A program made the translations under genes and the position numbers. A model generated the notes under the pieces. It was not told the origin of the DNA, ran no database searches, and worked only from the letters and a program-made list of their open reading frames with translations. 53,887 nucleotides of DNA from Terriglobia bacterium (lineage in GTDB: Bacteria; Acidobacteriota; Vicinamibacteria; Vicinamibacterales; CAVVIG01): NCBI GenBank assembly GCA_020073005.1, contig JAIQFX010000039.1, positions 1-53,887 of the forward strand. The letters are read 5' to 3'. Below are positions 26,431 to 35,809 of the stretch, piece after piece; position 1 is the stretch's first letter; every line of letters begins with the position of its first letter.

Positions 26431-26436
26431 AGCTTA
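26431..26436 (-). promoter_or_regulatory. -10-like element seven bases before the kinase GTG
   Basis: TAAGCT on the minus strand fits TANNNT and is separated by seven bases from the GTG at 26423. No Shine-Dalgarno is present. Same geometry as the promoters at 13107 and 40899. Confidence 0.45.
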
Positions 26437-26485
26437 GTGCCTGCGCGCGGGCAACGCCATGAAATCCTGCGAGCGGGAGCGGCCT

Positions 26486-27523
26486 CTAACGCGCAGTCCC
26501 GACGGGTTGCGCGGTCGGCGCGTCGGCAGTGACGGGTTTCAGGAACGGCATCAGCTTGCGGAGGCGCACGCCGACCTGCTCGATGAGGTGGTTCCGATCC
26601 GCCTCGCGCTGCTTGTTGAACCAGGGACGGCCGGCTTCGTTCTCGGCGATCCAGTCCCTGGCGTACTTGCCGCTCTGGATGTCGGCGAGCATCTGCTTCA
26701 TCGCGCGGCGCGTTTCAGCAGTCACGATCTTCGGCCCGCCCGTGTAGTCGCCGTGCTCGGCCGTGTCGCTGACCGAGTAGCGCATGTAGTTCAGCCCGCC
26801 CTGGTAGATGAGATCGACGATGAGCTTCAGCTCGTGCAGGCATTCGAAGTACGCAATCTCGGGCTGGTAGCCGGCTTCGACGAGCGTCTCGAATCCCGCC
26901 TTGATCAGCGCGCTCACGCCGCCGCAGAGCACGGCCTGCTCGCCGAACAAATCGGTCTCGGTCTCCTCGGCGAACGTCGTCTCGATCACGCCGGCGCGCG
27001 TCACGCCGATGCCCTTCGCGTACGACAGCGTCAGCGCGCGCGCCTTGCCGGTCGCGTCCTGATGGACCGCGAACAGCGCCGGCGTCCCCGCGCCCTCGAC
27101 GTACAGCTCGCGGACCCGGTGTCCCGGCGATTTCGGCGCCACCATCGCGACGTCGAGGTCCTTGCGCGGCGTGATCGCGCCGAAGCGGATGTTGAACCCG
27201 TGGGCGAACATCAGCATGCTGCCCGGCTTCAGGTTCGGCTCGATGTCCTCGCGATAGATCTTCCCCTGCACGTGATCGGGAATCAGGATCATCACGACGT
27301 CGGCCCACTTCACGACGTCGGCGACCTCGCCGACCGTGAGGCCGGCCGCCTGCGCCTTGGCACGCGACCGGCTCGTCGCCGGCAGCCCGACGCGGACGTC
27401 CACGCCGCTGTCCTTCAAATTGAGCGCGTGCGCATGCCCCTGAGATCCGTACCCAATGATCGCGACCTTGCGCGCCTGAATCAGCGAGAGGTCCGCCGCA
27501 TCGTCGTAATACATGGTCGCCAT
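26486..27523 (-). CDS. ilvC: Ketol-acid reductoisomerase
   Basis: Second common step of valine/leucine/isoleucine synthesis: isomerises and reduces acetolactate with Mg and NADPH. 345 residues, class I length. Rossmann motif [21 protein letters not shown]; the Arg/Ser-rich loop ([11 protein letters not shown]) suits NADPH; metal ligands in [10 protein letters not shown] and [17 protein letters not shown]. The ATG at 27523 has AGGA six bases upstream. Last gene of pheA-ilvD-ilvB-ilvN-ilvC. Confidence 0.96.
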   Translation of the reverse strand: MATMYYDDAADLSLIQARKVAIIGYGSQGHAHALNLKDSGVDVRVGLPATSRSRAKAQAAGLTVGEVADVVKWADVVMILIPDHVQGKIYREDIEPNLKPGSMLMFAHGFNIRFGAITPRKDLDVAMVAPKSPGHRVRELYVEGAGTPALFAVHQDATGKARALTLSYAKGIGVTRAGVIETTFAEETETDLFGEQAVLCGGVSALIKAGFETLVEAGYQPEIAYFECLHELKLIVDLIYQGGLNYMRYSVSDTAEHGDYTGGPKIVTAETRRAMKQMLADIQSGKYARDWIAENEAGRPWFNKQREADRNHLIEQVGVRLRKLMPFLKPVTADAPTAQPVGTAR

Positions 27524-27570
27524 GAAGATTCCTTTTCCGCTCGGCTGAACGCCTCGCGCTCCATCCTTAT

Positions 27571-28134
27571 TTATACCGACCCGTGACTCACATCGCCGCC
27601 CGACTCCGCCGCCACGGGCGCCGGCCGCGACGGCGGCGCCACCGACCTGCGCGCCGACGACGCGCCGCGCGCCATCGCGACGCGGCCCGTCCGGACCATC
27701 TCGACCACGCCGTAGGGACGAAGCACTTCGAGCAGACTGTCGATCTTGTCTTCCGTGCCCGTCGTCTCGATGACGAGCGACTCCGGGCTCACGTCGACAA
27801 TGCGCGCGCGGTAGACGTCCACGAGCTGCATGACGTGCGTCCGCGCCTCGCCCGTCGCCGCTACCTTTATTAATGCAAGGTCCCTCGCGATCGACGCCGC
27901 GGCGGTGATGTTGTCGACGCGCCTGCACGGAACGAGTTTGTACAAGTGCGCTTCGAGCCGGCGCGCGCCGTACTCGTCGGTGTCGACGACCACCGTCATT
28001 CGCGAGACGCCGGGCGTCTCGGTGTGACCGACCGTCAGCGATTCGATGTTGAACGCGCGGCGCCGGAACAGCGAGGAGACGCGGTTCAGCACGCCCGGCT
28101 TGTTGTCGACGTAAACCGCGAAGGTGTGCAGCAT
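27571..28134 (-). CDS. ilvN: Acetolactate synthase, regulatory subunit
   Basis: Small ACT-domain subunit that confers valine feedback on acetolactate synthase. 187 residues. ACT domain at about 3-75 ([32 protein letters not shown]) and a second ACT-like half to about 155 ([26 protein letters not shown]). The last 30 or so residues are a Ser/Pro/Ala-rich tail beyond the usual end. Directly after ilvB, with a heptamer array running from the ilvB stop almost to this ATG. Confidence 0.94.
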   Translation of the reverse strand: MLHTFAVYVDNKPGVLNRVSSLFRRRAFNIESLTVGHTETPGVSRMTVVVDTDEYGARRLEAHLYKLVPCRRVDNITAAASIARDLALIKVAATGEARTHVMQLVDVYRARIVDVSPESLVIETTGTEDKIDSLLEVLRPYGVVEMVRTGRVAMARGASSARRSVAPPSRPAPVAAESGGDVSHGSV

Positions 28135-28136
28135 AA

Positions 28137-28171
28137 AGCCCTCAGCTTTCAGTGGTCCGCGCTCAGTCGGC
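28137..28171. repeat. Heptamer repeat at the ilvB stop / ilvN start junction
   Basis: In register on the plus strand: AGCCCTC, AGCTTTC, AGTGGTC, CGCGCTC, AGTCGGC. The ilvB stop (28163-28165) lies in it and the array ends two bases before the ilvN ATG. The AGCTTTC unit is shared with the array upstream of pheA. Confidence 0.65.
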
Positions 28172-29872
28172 CGCGGTCTCGACGATCGGCGACGGCCGCC
28201 GGATCATCTTGTGAAGGTCCGCGCCGGCCGGGACCATCGGGTACACCGAGTCTTCCTGCTCGACCTGGAAATCGATCAACGCGGCGCGCTTCAGCCGGCG
28301 TGCGGCCTCGACGGCGTCGTTCACGTCCGCGCGGCGCGTGACGGTGGCGGCCGCGATGCCGAAGGCTTCGGCGAGCTTCGCGAAGTTCGGTCCGCTGATC
28401 GGCGTCGCCGCGTAGCGCTTGTCGTAGAAGAACTCCTGCCACTGCCGGACCATGCCGAGGTAGCCGTTGTTGATGATCGCGACGTTGATGTCCAGCTTCT
28501 CCTGCACGACCGTCGCGAGCTCGGCCATCGTCATCTGGAACCCGCCGTCGCCGACGACAACCCACACTTCCGACTCCGGGCACGCGATCTTGGCGCCGAT
28601 CGCCGCCGGCAGCGCGAAGCCCATCGTGCCGAGACCGCCCGACGTGATCAGCGACCGCGACCGGTTGTGCTTGTAGTACTGCGCCTCCCACATCTGATGC
28701 TGGCCGACGTCGGTCACGACCAGCGCCTCGCCGTGCGTGAGGCGCCACAGATCGTTGATGACGTGCGCCGCGTACAGATGCCCGTCGTCGGGAAGATTCT
28801 GAATGTCGCGCACGGCCGAGTCGCCTTTGAGCGAATCGATCCGCGCCAGCCACGCCGCGCGCGTGCCAGGCGCGACGACGTGCGGCAGCCACTCGTCCAC
28901 CGCGCTGCGCAGATCCTTCGCGATGGCGACGTCGACGCGCACGTTCTTGTTCAGCTCGGCGCGGTCGATGTCGACGTGAATCTTGCGGGCCTCGCGCGCG
29001 TACGTCGTGAGATTGCCGGTGACGCGATCGTCGAAGCGCATGCCCAGGGCGATCAGAAGGTCCGCCTCCTGAATGGCGTGGTTGACCCACGCCTCGCCGT
29101 GCATGCCCATCATGCCGAGGTTCAACGGGTGCGCCGCCGCGACGCCGCCGATGCCGAGGAGCGTCACCGCGATCGGAATCTGGCCGCGCTCTGCCAGCGC
29201 GACGATCTCGCGCTCCGCGCCCGAGAGCATCACGCCGTGGCCCGCGAGAATCAGCGGACGCTCGGCGGCGTTGATCAGCGCGATCGCGTCGCGGGCGTCG
29301 CCGTCGCCGGGCAGCGCCTCGTCGAGCGCTTCGCTCAGATTCGGCCGCGCGGCGTCCCAATCCACCTCGCAGCTGGCCTGCTGCGCGTCCTTCGTGATGT
29401 CGACCAGCACCGGTCCAGGACGTCCCGAGCGCGCGACGGCGAACGCTTCGAGCACGGCGGGCGCGACGTCCTCGGCGCTCGTCACCAGATAATTGTGTTT
29501 GGTAATCGGCAGCGTGATGCCGGTGATGTCGGTTTCCTGGAACGCATCGGATCCGATCAGCTTGCTGCCGACCTGACCGGTGATGCAGACGATGGGCGAC
29601 GAGTCCATCATCGCGGTCGCGATCCCGGTGACCATGTTCGTCGCGCCCGGGCCCGAGGTCGCGATCGCGACGCCGACCTTGCCGCTGGCGCGCGCGTAGC
29701 CGTCGGCCATGTGCGTCGCGCCCTGCTCGTGGCGCACGAGGACGTGGCGGATCGGGTAGCCGAGCATCGCGTCGTACGCGGGCAGAATCGCGCCGCCCGG
29801 ATAGCCGAACACGTCGGTCACGCCCTCGCGGACCAGCGATTCCCAGAGAATCTGTGCTCCCGTGCGCTTCAT
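28163..29872 (-). CDS. ilvB: Acetolactate synthase, catalytic subunit
   Basis: ThDP/FAD enzyme joining two pyruvates, or pyruvate and 2-oxobutyrate. 569 residues. The catalytic Glu is in RHEQGATHMADGYARA; the ThDP-Mg site is VVGDGGFQMTMAELATVVQ..NVAIINN; middle FAD-binding domain about 190-340. The ATG at 29872 is preceded by GAGG at six bases; the longer frame upstream overlaps the ilvD end and lacks similarity. Lies 16 bp after ilvD. Confidence 0.95.
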   Translation of the reverse strand: MKRTGAQILWESLVREGVTDVFGYPGGAILPAYDAMLGYPIRHVLVRHEQGATHMADGYARASGKVGVAIATSGPGATNMVTGIATAMMDSSPIVCITGQVGSKLIGSDAFQETDITGITLPITKHNYLVTSAEDVAPAVLEAFAVARSGRPGPVLVDITKDAQQASCEVDWDAARPNLSEALDEALPGDGDARDAIALINAAERPLILAGHGVMLSGAEREIVALAERGQIPIAVTLLGIGGVAAAHPLNLGMMGMHGEAWVNHAIQEADLLIALGMRFDDRVTGNLTTYAREARKIHVDIDRAELNKNVRVDVAIAKDLRSAVDEWLPHVVAPGTRAAWLARIDSLKGDSAVRDIQNLPDDGHLYAAHVINDLWRLTHGEALVVTDVGQHQMWEAQYYKHNRSRSLITSGGLGTMGFALPAAIGAKIACPESEVWVVVGDGGFQMTMAELATVVQEKLDINVAIINNGYLGMVRQWQEFFYDKRYAATPISGPNFAKLAEAFGIAAATVTRRADVNDAVEAARRLKRAALIDFQVEQEDSVYPMVPAGADLHKMIRRPSPIVETAAD

Positions 29873-29888
29873 AGACAACCTCGAGATT

Positions 29889-31550
29889 TCATCCCGTGAC
29901 CGCTCCCATCGATGCCGACGAGACCATCCGCGCATATTTCGCCATCACGCCCGACGGATAGCGCGGCTGCGGCGCGTGCCACGCCGCGAGACGGTCCTTC
30001 AGTTCCTTGTCGGTCAATTCGATGTCGAGTGTTCGCGCGGCGACATCGATGACAACCGTGTCCCCGTTGCGAAGGGCGGCGATCGGTCCGCCCCGCGACG
30101 CTTCCGGCGCGATGTGCCCGACCATGAAGCCGCGCGTCGCGCCCGAGAAGCGGCCGTCGGTGATGAGCGCGACCGAATCGCCGAGGCCCGCGCCCACGAT
30201 CGCGCCGGTGACGGCGAGCATCTCGCGCATCCCAGGTCCCCCGCTCGGCCCTTCGTAACGAATGACGACGACGTCGCCGGCCTTGATGGCCTGATGCTGC
30301 ACGGCTTCGAACGCGGCTTCCTCGCTGTCGAACACGCGCGCCGGACCGCGATGCCGCACGCGCTCGGTGCCCGAGACCTTCATCACTGCGCCTTCTGGCG
30401 CGAGACTGCCCTTCAGAATCACGAGACCGCCGCTCTTCTTGATCGGCGCGTTGAGCGGCCGCACGACTTCCTGTCCCGGCGTCTCGACGGCCTGCGCGGC
30501 TTCGACTGCCAGCGATCGCCCGGTCACGGTGATCGCGGAACCGTCGACGGCGCCCGCCTCGACCAGTCGCTTCGCCACCAGCGCACTGCCGCCCGCCGCG
30601 TACAGATCCGTCGCCACGAAGCGGCCGGACGGTTTCAAATCGGCGAGCAGGGGCACGCGCGCGCTGATGCGATCGAAGTCCGCGAGCGACAGCTCGACGC
30701 CGGCTTCGTGCGCGATGGCAATCAAGTGCAGGACCGCGTTCGTCGATCCGCCGGTCGTCGCAACGGACGCGATCGCGTTCTCGATCGACTTGCGGGTGAT
30801 GATGTCCCGCGGCCGCAGCCCGGCGCGGACGAGCGCCATCACGCGCTCGCCGGCAAGCCGCGCCACCGCGGCTTTCTTGGGATCGGTGGCCGGCACGCTG
30901 CCGCTCCCGAGCGCCGCGATCCCGAGGAACTCGCTCGCGATCGCCATCGTGTTCGCCGTGAACTGCCCGCCGCACGCGCCCGCGCCCGGGCACGCGTCGG
31001 CTTCCAGTTGACAGAGATCGGCGTCGCTCACGGTGCCGGCGGCGTTCGCGCCGACGGCTTCGAAGACTTCCTGAATCGTCACCTGGGTCCCATGCCAGTG
31101 TCCCGGCGCGATCGACCCGCCGTAGAGCACGAGACCCGGGACGTTGAGCCGCGCGAGCGCCATGACGCCGCCCGGGATCGTCTTGTCGCAGCCGACGAGC
31201 ACGACGACGCCGTCGAAGCCGTTGCCGCGGGTCACCAGCTCGATCGAATCCGCGATCACCTCGCGGCTGACAAGCGACGCGCGCATGCCTTCGGTCCCCA
31301 TCGTGATGCCGTCGGAGATCGACACGGTGTTGAACTCCATCGGCGTCCCGCCGGCCGCGCGGATGCCGTCCTTCACGTGCACCGCCAGATCGCGCAGGTG
31401 GTAGTTGCACGGACCGATCTCGATCCACGTGTTCGCCACGCCGATGAGGGGCTTCTTCAGGTCCGCGTCGGAGAAACCGACGGCCTTGAGCATCGCGCGC
31501 GCCGGCGCGCGGCTCGGTCCGGTCGTCAACGGATTCGATCGGTCGGTCAC
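29889..31550 (-). CDS. ilvD: Dihydroxy-acid dehydratase
   Basis: Iron-sulfur dehydratase forming the 2-oxo acids of valine and isoleucine. 553 residues. Cluster cysteines are in VGCDKTIPG and [17 protein letters not shown]; a third (near residue 50) is in the family position GPCNYHL. The GTG start overlaps the pheA TGA (GTGA), so the two are probably translationally coupled. Normal length. Confidence 0.96.
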   Translation of the reverse strand: MTDRSNPLTTGPSRAPARAMLKAVGFSDADLKKPLIGVANTWIEIGPCNYHLRDLAVHVKDGIRAAGGTPMEFNTVSISDGITMGTEGMRASLVSREVIADSIELVTRGNGFDGVVVLVGCDKTIPGGVMALARLNVPGLVLYGGSIAPGHWHGTQVTIQEVFEAVGANAAGTVSDADLCQLEADACPGAGACGGQFTANTMAIASEFLGIAALGSGSVPATDPKKAAVARLAGERVMALVRAGLRPRDIITRKSIENAIASVATTGGSTNAVLHLIAIAHEAGVELSLADFDRISARVPLLADLKPSGRFVATDLYAAGGSALVAKRLVEAGAVDGSAITVTGRSLAVEAAQAVETPGQEVVRPLNAPIKKSGGLVILKGSLAPEGAVMKVSGTERVRHRGPARVFDSEEAAFEAVQHQAIKAGDVVVIRYEGPSGGPGMREMLAVTGAIVGAGLGDSVALITDGRFSGATRGFMVGHIAPEASRGGPIAALRNGDTVVIDVAARTLDIELTDKELKDRLAAWHAPQPRYPSGVMAKYARMVSSASMGAVTG

Positions 31551-32401
31551 GACACCACCTCAAAGGGATCCGGCAGCCAGCCCTCGTGCGTCTTCCAGCT
31601 CGCGTAGGACCCGAGGGTCCGCAGCATCGGCGCGAACTCGGCCAGGTGCGCGAGCGCGCGCGTGCACCGCAGCTCGTCGCGCGCCGCGGCGAGGTCCACG
31701 TAGAAGAGGTACTCCCACGGCCGGCCCGGAATCGGCCGTGACTCGAGCTTGGTGAGGTCCACGCCGCGCAGCGCGAACACGCTCAGCGCCTTGAACAGCG
31801 ACCCGGGCTCGTTCGGCAGCGTGAACACGATGCTCGTCTTGTCCGGCACGGCGTCCGGCAGCGACTGGCGGCCGATGAGCAGGAAGCGCGTGATGTTGTC
31901 GTCGAAATCCTGAATCGACGCGGCGAGCGACGTCAGGCCGAACACGTCGCCGGCGCGAGCGGACGCAATCGCGGCCGCGTCCTTCAGTCCCGCGTCCGCC
32001 ACCATCTTGGCGCTGCCCGCGGTGTCGTAGGTCGCGATGATCTCGACGCCGGTCAGCGTGCGCAGGAAGCGCTCGCACTGCGCGAGGCCCTGCGGGTGCG
32101 AATACACGCGCTTGAGGCCGGCCATCGTCGCGCCCGGCAGCGCGAGCAGGTGATGCACGACCGGAAGCTCCACCTCGGCCACGATCGGCAGCTGGTGCTC
32201 GAGCAGCAGGTCGTAGTTGCGATGGATGCTCCCGCCGATCGAGTTCTCGATCGGCACGACGCCGTACGCGGCCTTGCCGGACTCGACCGCATCGAAGACT
32301 TCCTCGAAGCTGCGGCACGGAATGAGCTCCGCGTGATGGTCGACGCGGCGCGCCGCCGCCTCGCTGAACGCCCCGGGTTCGCCTTGATATGCGATCTTCA
32401 T
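31547..32401 (-). CDS. pheA: Prephenate dehydratase with ACT domain
   Basis: Converts prephenate to phenylpyruvate in phenylalanine synthesis. 284 residues: dehydratase domain about 1-180 ([21 protein letters not shown], and catalytic NITRFLLIG), then an ACT domain for Phe feedback ([27 protein letters not shown]). No chorismate mutase domain. It is the promoter-proximal gene of an ilv operon. The upstream leader encodes Val/Leu/Ile codons and no Phe codon, so its transcription is probably set by branched-chain amino acids. A heptamer array lies just upstream. Confidence 0.95.
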   Translation of the reverse strand: MKIAYQGEPGAFSEAAARRVDHHAELIPCRSFEEVFDAVESGKAAYGVVPIENSIGGSIHRNYDLLLEHQLPIVAEVELPVVHHLLALPGATMAGLKRVYSHPQGLAQCERFLRTLTGVEIIATYDTAGSAKMVADAGLKDAAAIASARAGDVFGLTSLAASIQDFDDNITRFLLIGRQSLPDAVPDKTSIVFTLPNEPGSLFKALSVFALRGVDLTKLESRPIPGRPWEYLFYVDLAAARDELRCTRALAHLAEFAPMLRTLGSYASWKTHEGWLPDPFEVVS

Positions 32402-32408
32402 AAACAGA

Positions 32409-32436
32409 AGCTCTCAGCTTTCAGCTGTCAGCTCTC
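32409..32436. repeat. 4 x 7-nt repeat in the pheA 5' untranslated region
   Basis: Four heptamers on the plus strand: AGCTCTC, AGCTTTC, AGCTGTC, AGCTCTC. On the message they read GAGAGCT/GACAGCT/GAAAGCT/GAGAGCT, purine-rich, between the attenuator and the pheA ATG. Confidence 0.85.
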
Positions 32437-32459
32437 GGCGCTTGCGGCGCCTGTACGTC

Positions 32460-32490
32460 AAAAAGGCCATCACCCCGCAGATGATGGCCT
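32460..32490 (-). terminator. Attenuator terminator upstream of pheA-ilvDBNC
   Basis: On the minus strand a 9-bp stem AGGCCATCA / TGATGGCCT with a 9-base loop, followed by TTTT (five Ts counting the stem end). It lies 24 bases after the leader peptide stop and 59 bases before pheA. Its place in front of the operon, not behind one, marks it as an attenuator. Confidence 0.85.
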
Positions 32491-32513
32491 CGGTTTCTCG
32501 TGTGTCGATGCCC

Positions 32514-32573
32514 TCACCCGCCGGCGCGCTGGCGCCGAATGACGACGAGGACGGGGACGGGCCTCAGCGACAT
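32514..32573 (-). CDS. Branched-chain amino acid leader peptide
   Basis: Too short for routine gene finding: 19 codons and a TGA, reading MSLRPVPVLVVIRRQRAGG. Six of seven consecutive codons at positions 6-12 are Val/Leu/Ile (VPVLVVI). A 6-bp hairpin, CGGCGC-CAGC-GCGCCG (32522-32537), starts on the base after the Ile codon, so a ribosome stalled there would prevent it from forming. The terminator follows 24 bases later. The ATG is seven bases after TAATGT and has no Shine-Dalgarno, so the peptide is probably read from a leaderless or near-leaderless message. Expected to act as a sensor of charged Val/Leu/Ile tRNA, as in enteric ilv leaders. Confidence 0.8.
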   Translation of the reverse strand: MSLRPVPVLVVIRRQRAGG

Positions 32574-32579
32574 GACCCG

Positions 32580-32612
32580 GACATTAGAGCGCCTGGGCGC
32601 CCTAGAAGTCAA
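32580..32612 (-). promoter_or_regulatory. Promoter of the attenuated pheA-ilv operon
   Basis: TTGACT (-35, 32607-32612), 18-bp spacer, TCTAAT (-10, 32583-32588), each five of six to the sigma-70 consensus. An overlapping TAATGT (32580-32585) would place the start exactly at the leader ATG. The spacer contains the palindrome GGGCGCCC, a possible operator. The flank back to 32640 shows no strong terminator for the gene before. Confidence 0.75.
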
Positions 32613-32640
32613 ATTGATAATCCTTACCGGATCATAACTT

Positions 32641-34569
32641 CTACTGCTGGACCACCACCGGCAGCTCGATGCAACTGGCCTGGCCGGCGGCGTGGTACAC
32701 GCGCTGAGTCGCTTTCCGGAAGTCCTCCGGCCGCGCGAAGAAGATGTTGCGGACGAAGGTCTGCGGATTGCGGTCGTAGAGCGGGAACCAGCTCGACTGG
32801 ATCTGCACCATCATCCGGTGCCCGGGCAGGAACGCGTGGTTCGCGTTCGGCAGCGCGAACCGGTACGGCAGCGGCGTGTTGGCCGCGATCGGCTTCGCGT
32901 CCGCGAACCCCTCGCGGTACCGCCCGCGGAAAATGTCAGCCGACACCATCAGCTGATAGCCGCCCATCTCCGGCTGCCCCGCCACCTCGTCCGGATAGAC
33001 GTCAATCACCTTGACGACCCAGTCGGCGTCGGTGCCGCTCGTCGACGCGATGAGATTCACGATCGGCTGGCCGCTGATCTTCACGGGCGTCTCGAGCACG
33101 TCGGACGAAAACGCCAGCACGTCGGGACGCCCCGACGCTTCACGCTGATCGTCGACGAGCCAGCGCGCCCAATACGCGCCGCCGGCCGGCTGATTCGGCC
33201 GCACGCGATACGGCACCGGCTTCGCCGGGTCCGACACGTACTCCTCGTATGGCGATGCGGCGCTCGCGGCAGCGTCGAACGTCGCCTTCAGGCCCGCGCC
33301 CAGATACAGCGGCGTGGACTTGATAGCGCAGCCGCTCGCGCAACCGGCGGGCCACGCCGACAAGCGACGCCATGTGTTCGTGCCGGTCTCGTACGCCGTC
33401 ACCGGCGCGACGTCCATCGCCGGCGCTTCATCCTTTAAGTAATGGTCGAGAAACGGACGCAGGATCGCCTGCCGGAAATACAGCGCCGTATCGCTTCCGA
33501 ACTTCAGCGCGCCCAGCGTGCTGCCGTCGCCGATCTCCTGCCCGTGATGCCATGGCCCCAGCACGAGAAAGACCTTGTCGTGGGCGGTGTCCTTCGGCTC
33601 GATCGCCTTGTAGACCGCGGGCGCGCCGTAGATGTCCTCCTGATCCCAGAGGCTGTGCACGAGCATCACCGGGACCTGCAGCGGCAGCGCGGCGAGCAGC
33701 GTGTCCACCGCCTGCTCGCGCCAGAACGTGTCGTAGCCGGGATGCTCGATCAACTTTTGCCAGAAGCCCATCTGATCCAGCCCGCGACGCCGGCCCAGTT
33801 CGCCCGCCGTCCCGGCTTGCATGTACGTGTCGTAATCGTCGTGATGGAGCGTGAACCACCGCGCGTCGCCGTCGTTGGCGCGGGTCCCTTCCTGCTCGTA
33901 GATGTACGGCATCATCTGCTGGCGGAACGCGCCGTTGTGGAACCAGTCGTCGCCCATCCATCCGTCGACCATCGGGTTCATCGGGACGGAGACCTTCAGC
34001 GCGGGATGCGGGTTGACGAGCGCCATCAGCGGCAGAAATCCGTCGTACGAAATGCCGAGGATGCCGACCTTGCCGTTCGTCTCGCGGATGTTCTTCACCA
34101 GCCAGTCGATCGTGTCGTACGTGTCGGTCGCGTGATCGACCGGCGTCGGGTTCAGCGGGCCGCGCAGCGGGCGATTCATCACGTAATCACCTTCGGATCC
34201 GTACTTGCCGCGGATGTCCTGGACGACGCGGATGTAGCCGCCCTCGACAATGACGTCGACGGCGTTGTCGTAGCCCTGGAGGATCGGGCCGAGGTGCGCG
34301 CTCGGCGCGTGCGACGTGAGATCGGTCGCGTTGTACGGCGTCCGCGTCAGCAGGATCGGCGCCCGGCGCGCGCCTTTCGGGACGATGATGACGGTGTGCA
34401 GTTTGACGCCGTCGCGCATCGGGATCATCACGTCGCGCTTGACGTAGTCGAACTCGTCGGCCGGACGCGTCAGCCGCGCGGGCGTTTCGCTCGGCAACGC
34501 AGGGTACTGCTGCTGCGCGAGGATCGCCAGCGGCGCGCACAGCAGGGCGGCAGCGAGAGACGTCCTCAA
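32641..34569 (-). CDS. Secreted CocE/NonD-family hydrolase (alpha-amino acid ester hydrolase-like)
   Basis: 642 residues. Signal peptide at about 1-18 (LAAALLCAPLAILAQ). Alpha/beta-hydrolase S15-type domain with nucleophile motif GISYDG, a WDQED region for the acid and GPWHHG for the His; the C-terminal jelly-roll domain starts near 430. The family cleaves beta-lactam side chains, acyl esters or X-Pro peptides; substrate not determinable. The start is TTG, inside an octamer array that also provides GAGGA upstream and runs from the dcd stop. Last gene of its run. Confidence 0.85.
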   Translation of the reverse strand: MRTSLAAALLCAPLAILAQQQYPALPSETPARLTRPADEFDYVKRDVMIPMRDGVKLHTVIIVPKGARRAPILLTRTPYNATDLTSHAPSAHLGPILQGYDNAVDVIVEGGYIRVVQDIRGKYGSEGDYVMNRPLRGPLNPTPVDHATDTYDTIDWLVKNIRETNGKVGILGISYDGFLPLMALVNPHPALKVSVPMNPMVDGWMGDDWFHNGAFRQQMMPYIYEQEGTRANDGDARWFTLHHDDYDTYMQAGTAGELGRRRGLDQMGFWQKLIEHPGYDTFWREQAVDTLLAALPLQVPVMLVHSLWDQEDIYGAPAVYKAIEPKDTAHDKVFLVLGPWHHGQEIGDGSTLGALKFGSDTALYFRQAILRPFLDHYLKDEAPAMDVAPVTAYETGTNTWRRLSAWPAGCASGCAIKSTPLYLGAGLKATFDAAASAASPYEEYVSDPAKPVPYRVRPNQPAGGAYWARWLVDDQREASGRPDVLAFSSDVLETPVKISGQPIVNLIASTSGTDADWVVKVIDVYPDEVAGQPEMGGYQLMVSADIFRGRYREGFADAKPIAANTPLPYRFALPNANHAFLPGHRMMVQIQSSWFPLYDRNPQTFVRNIFFARPEDFRKATQRVYHAAGQASCIELPVVVQQ

Positions 34570-34594
34570 ATCCTCACACCCTCACATCCCTACA
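34564..34594. repeat. 4 x 8-nt repeat joining the dcd stop to the next start codon
   Basis: Plus strand: CCTCAAAT, CCTCACAC, CCTCACAT, CCCTACA. On the message the first unit holds the dcd TAG, the third gives a TGAGGA ribosome site, and the fourth gives the TTG start of the hydrolase. Confidence 0.85.
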
Positions 34595-35144
34595 GCTTCG
34601 GCAGCGTGACCCCGCGCTGCGCCTGGTACTTGCCCTTCTTGTCCTTGTAGGACTTCGCGCAGGGCTCGTCGCTCTGGAAGAACAGGACCTGCGCGATGCC
34701 TTCGTTCGCGTAGATCTTGGCGGGCAGCGGCGTCGTGTTCGAGATCTCGATCGTGACGTGCCCTTCCCACTCCGGCTCGAACGGCGTCACGTTGACGATG
34801 ATGCCGCATCGGGCGTAGGTGGACTTCCCCAGGCACACGGTCAGGACGTCGCGCGGGATCCGGAAGTACTCGACCGTGCTGGCCAGCGCGAACGAGTTGG
34901 GCGGGATGGTGCAGACGTCCGCCTTGATGTCCACGAACGACTTCGGATCGAAGTTCTTGGGATCGACGACCGTGTTGTAGACGTTGGTGAAGACCTTGAA
35001 CTCGTCGCCGACGCGCACGTCGTAGCCGTACGACGAGACGCCGTAGGAGATGACGCCGGCGCGCACCTGATCGTCCACGAACGGATCGATCATCTGGTGC
35101 TCGAGCGCCATCCGCTTGATCCAGGTATCGGGCTTGATGGACAT
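34590..35144 (-). CDS. dcd: dCTP deaminase
   Basis: Deaminates dCTP to dUTP for dTTP synthesis. 184 residues. Typical start [21 protein letters not shown], then [13 protein letters not shown], catalytic Glu in [17 protein letters not shown], and KSTYARCGI.. with [22 protein letters not shown]. The frame is open 20 codons further up, but the ATG at 35144 matches the family. A 9-nt repeat array lies directly upstream, so its ribosome site is unclear. Confidence 0.95.
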   Translation of the reverse strand: MSIKPDTWIKRMALEHQMIDPFVDDQVRAGVISYGVSSYGYDVRVGDEFKVFTNVYNTVVDPKNFDPKSFVDIKADVCTIPPNSFALASTVEYFRIPRDVLTVCLGKSTYARCGIIVNVTPFEPEWEGHVTIEISNTTPLPAKIYANEGIAQVLFFQSDEPCAKSYKDKKGKYQAQRGVTLPKL

Positions 35145-35150
35145 CGGTGT

Positions 35151-35177
35151 CGTTGCCGCCAGGGCTGCCAGGGCTGC
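35151..35177. repeat. 3 x 9-nt repeat between the DUF2905 gene and dcd
   Basis: Plus strand: CGTTGCCGC, CAGGGCTGC, CAGGGCTGC. It covers most of the 40-bp gap between the DUF2905 stop and the dcd ATG. Confidence 0.75.
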
Positions 35178-35184
35178 GACCGCG

Positions 35185-35379
35185 TCAGCGGCGGAAGAGC
35201 GCAAGAATCAGCGTGAGAATGATACTCAAGAGGACCGAGGTCGTGAGCGGAAAGTAGAAGGAGAAGCTTCCCCGCCGGACGTAGAAGTCGCCGGGCAGCC
35301 GCCCGAGCGGCACGCCCAGCATCAGGAGCACGCCGAGCCCGGCGATGCCCAGGCCGACGAGAACCAGCGTCTTCCCCAC
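35185..35379 (-). CDS. DUF2905 small membrane protein
   Basis: 64 residues with two membrane helices (about 4-22 and 44-62) around the motif [20 protein letters not shown], which marks DUF2905. Function unknown; likely in the inner membrane. The GTG start immediately follows the ndk stop (TAAGTG). Confidence 0.85.
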   Translation of the reverse strand: MGKTLVLVGLGIAGLGVLLMLGVPLGRLPGDFYVRRGSFSFYFPLTTSVLLSIILTLILALFRR

Positions 35380-35793
35380 TTAGATCAGGTCGATGCCCGC
35401 GAAGAAATAGCCGATCTCGTAGGCCGCCGTCTCCGGCGCGTCCGATCCGTGCGTGGCGTTGCGCTCGATGGACTGCGCGAACTCCTTGCGCAGCGTGCCG
35501 GCGTCGGCCTTGGCGGGATCGGTCGCGCCCATGAGCGTCCGCCACTTCTTGATGGCGTCAGGCGCTTCCAGCACCATTACGACCGCCGGGCCCGACGACA
35601 TGAAGCTCGTCAGGCTCGCGAAGAACGGCCGCTCGCGGTGCACGGCGTAGAAGCCTTCGGCGTCCTTCTTCGAGAGATGCACGCGCCGCATGGCGCGGAT
35701 GCCGAAGCCCGCGTCCTCGATGCGTTGAATGATCTTTCCCGCCAGCCGGCGCTCGACGGCGTCGGGTTTGATGATCGCGAGTGTGCGCTCCAT
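35380..35793 (-). CDS. ndk: Nucleoside diphosphate kinase
   Basis: Transfers the gamma-phosphate between NTPs and NDPs through a phosphohistidine. 137 residues. [15 protein letters not shown] at the start, active-site [12 protein letters not shown] near 113-123, and a standard C-terminus. ATG start 16 bp after korB. No obvious Shine-Dalgarno, so probably coupled to the upstream genes. Confidence 0.96.
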   Translation of the reverse strand: MERTLAIIKPDAVERRLAGKIIQRIEDAGFGIRAMRRVHLSKKDAEGFYAVHRERPFFASLTSFMSSGPAVVMVLEAPDAIKKWRTLMGATDPAKADAGTLRKEFAQSIERNATHGSDAPETAAYEIGYFFAGIDLI

Positions 35794-35809
35794 GGAAACG
35801 ATGCGGGGA

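Noticed and set aside
32460-32612. A T-box riboswitch in front of pheA
   Set aside because: No T-box consensus or stem I/specifier architecture is visible, and the space is short; a translated Val/Leu/Ile leader explains it better.
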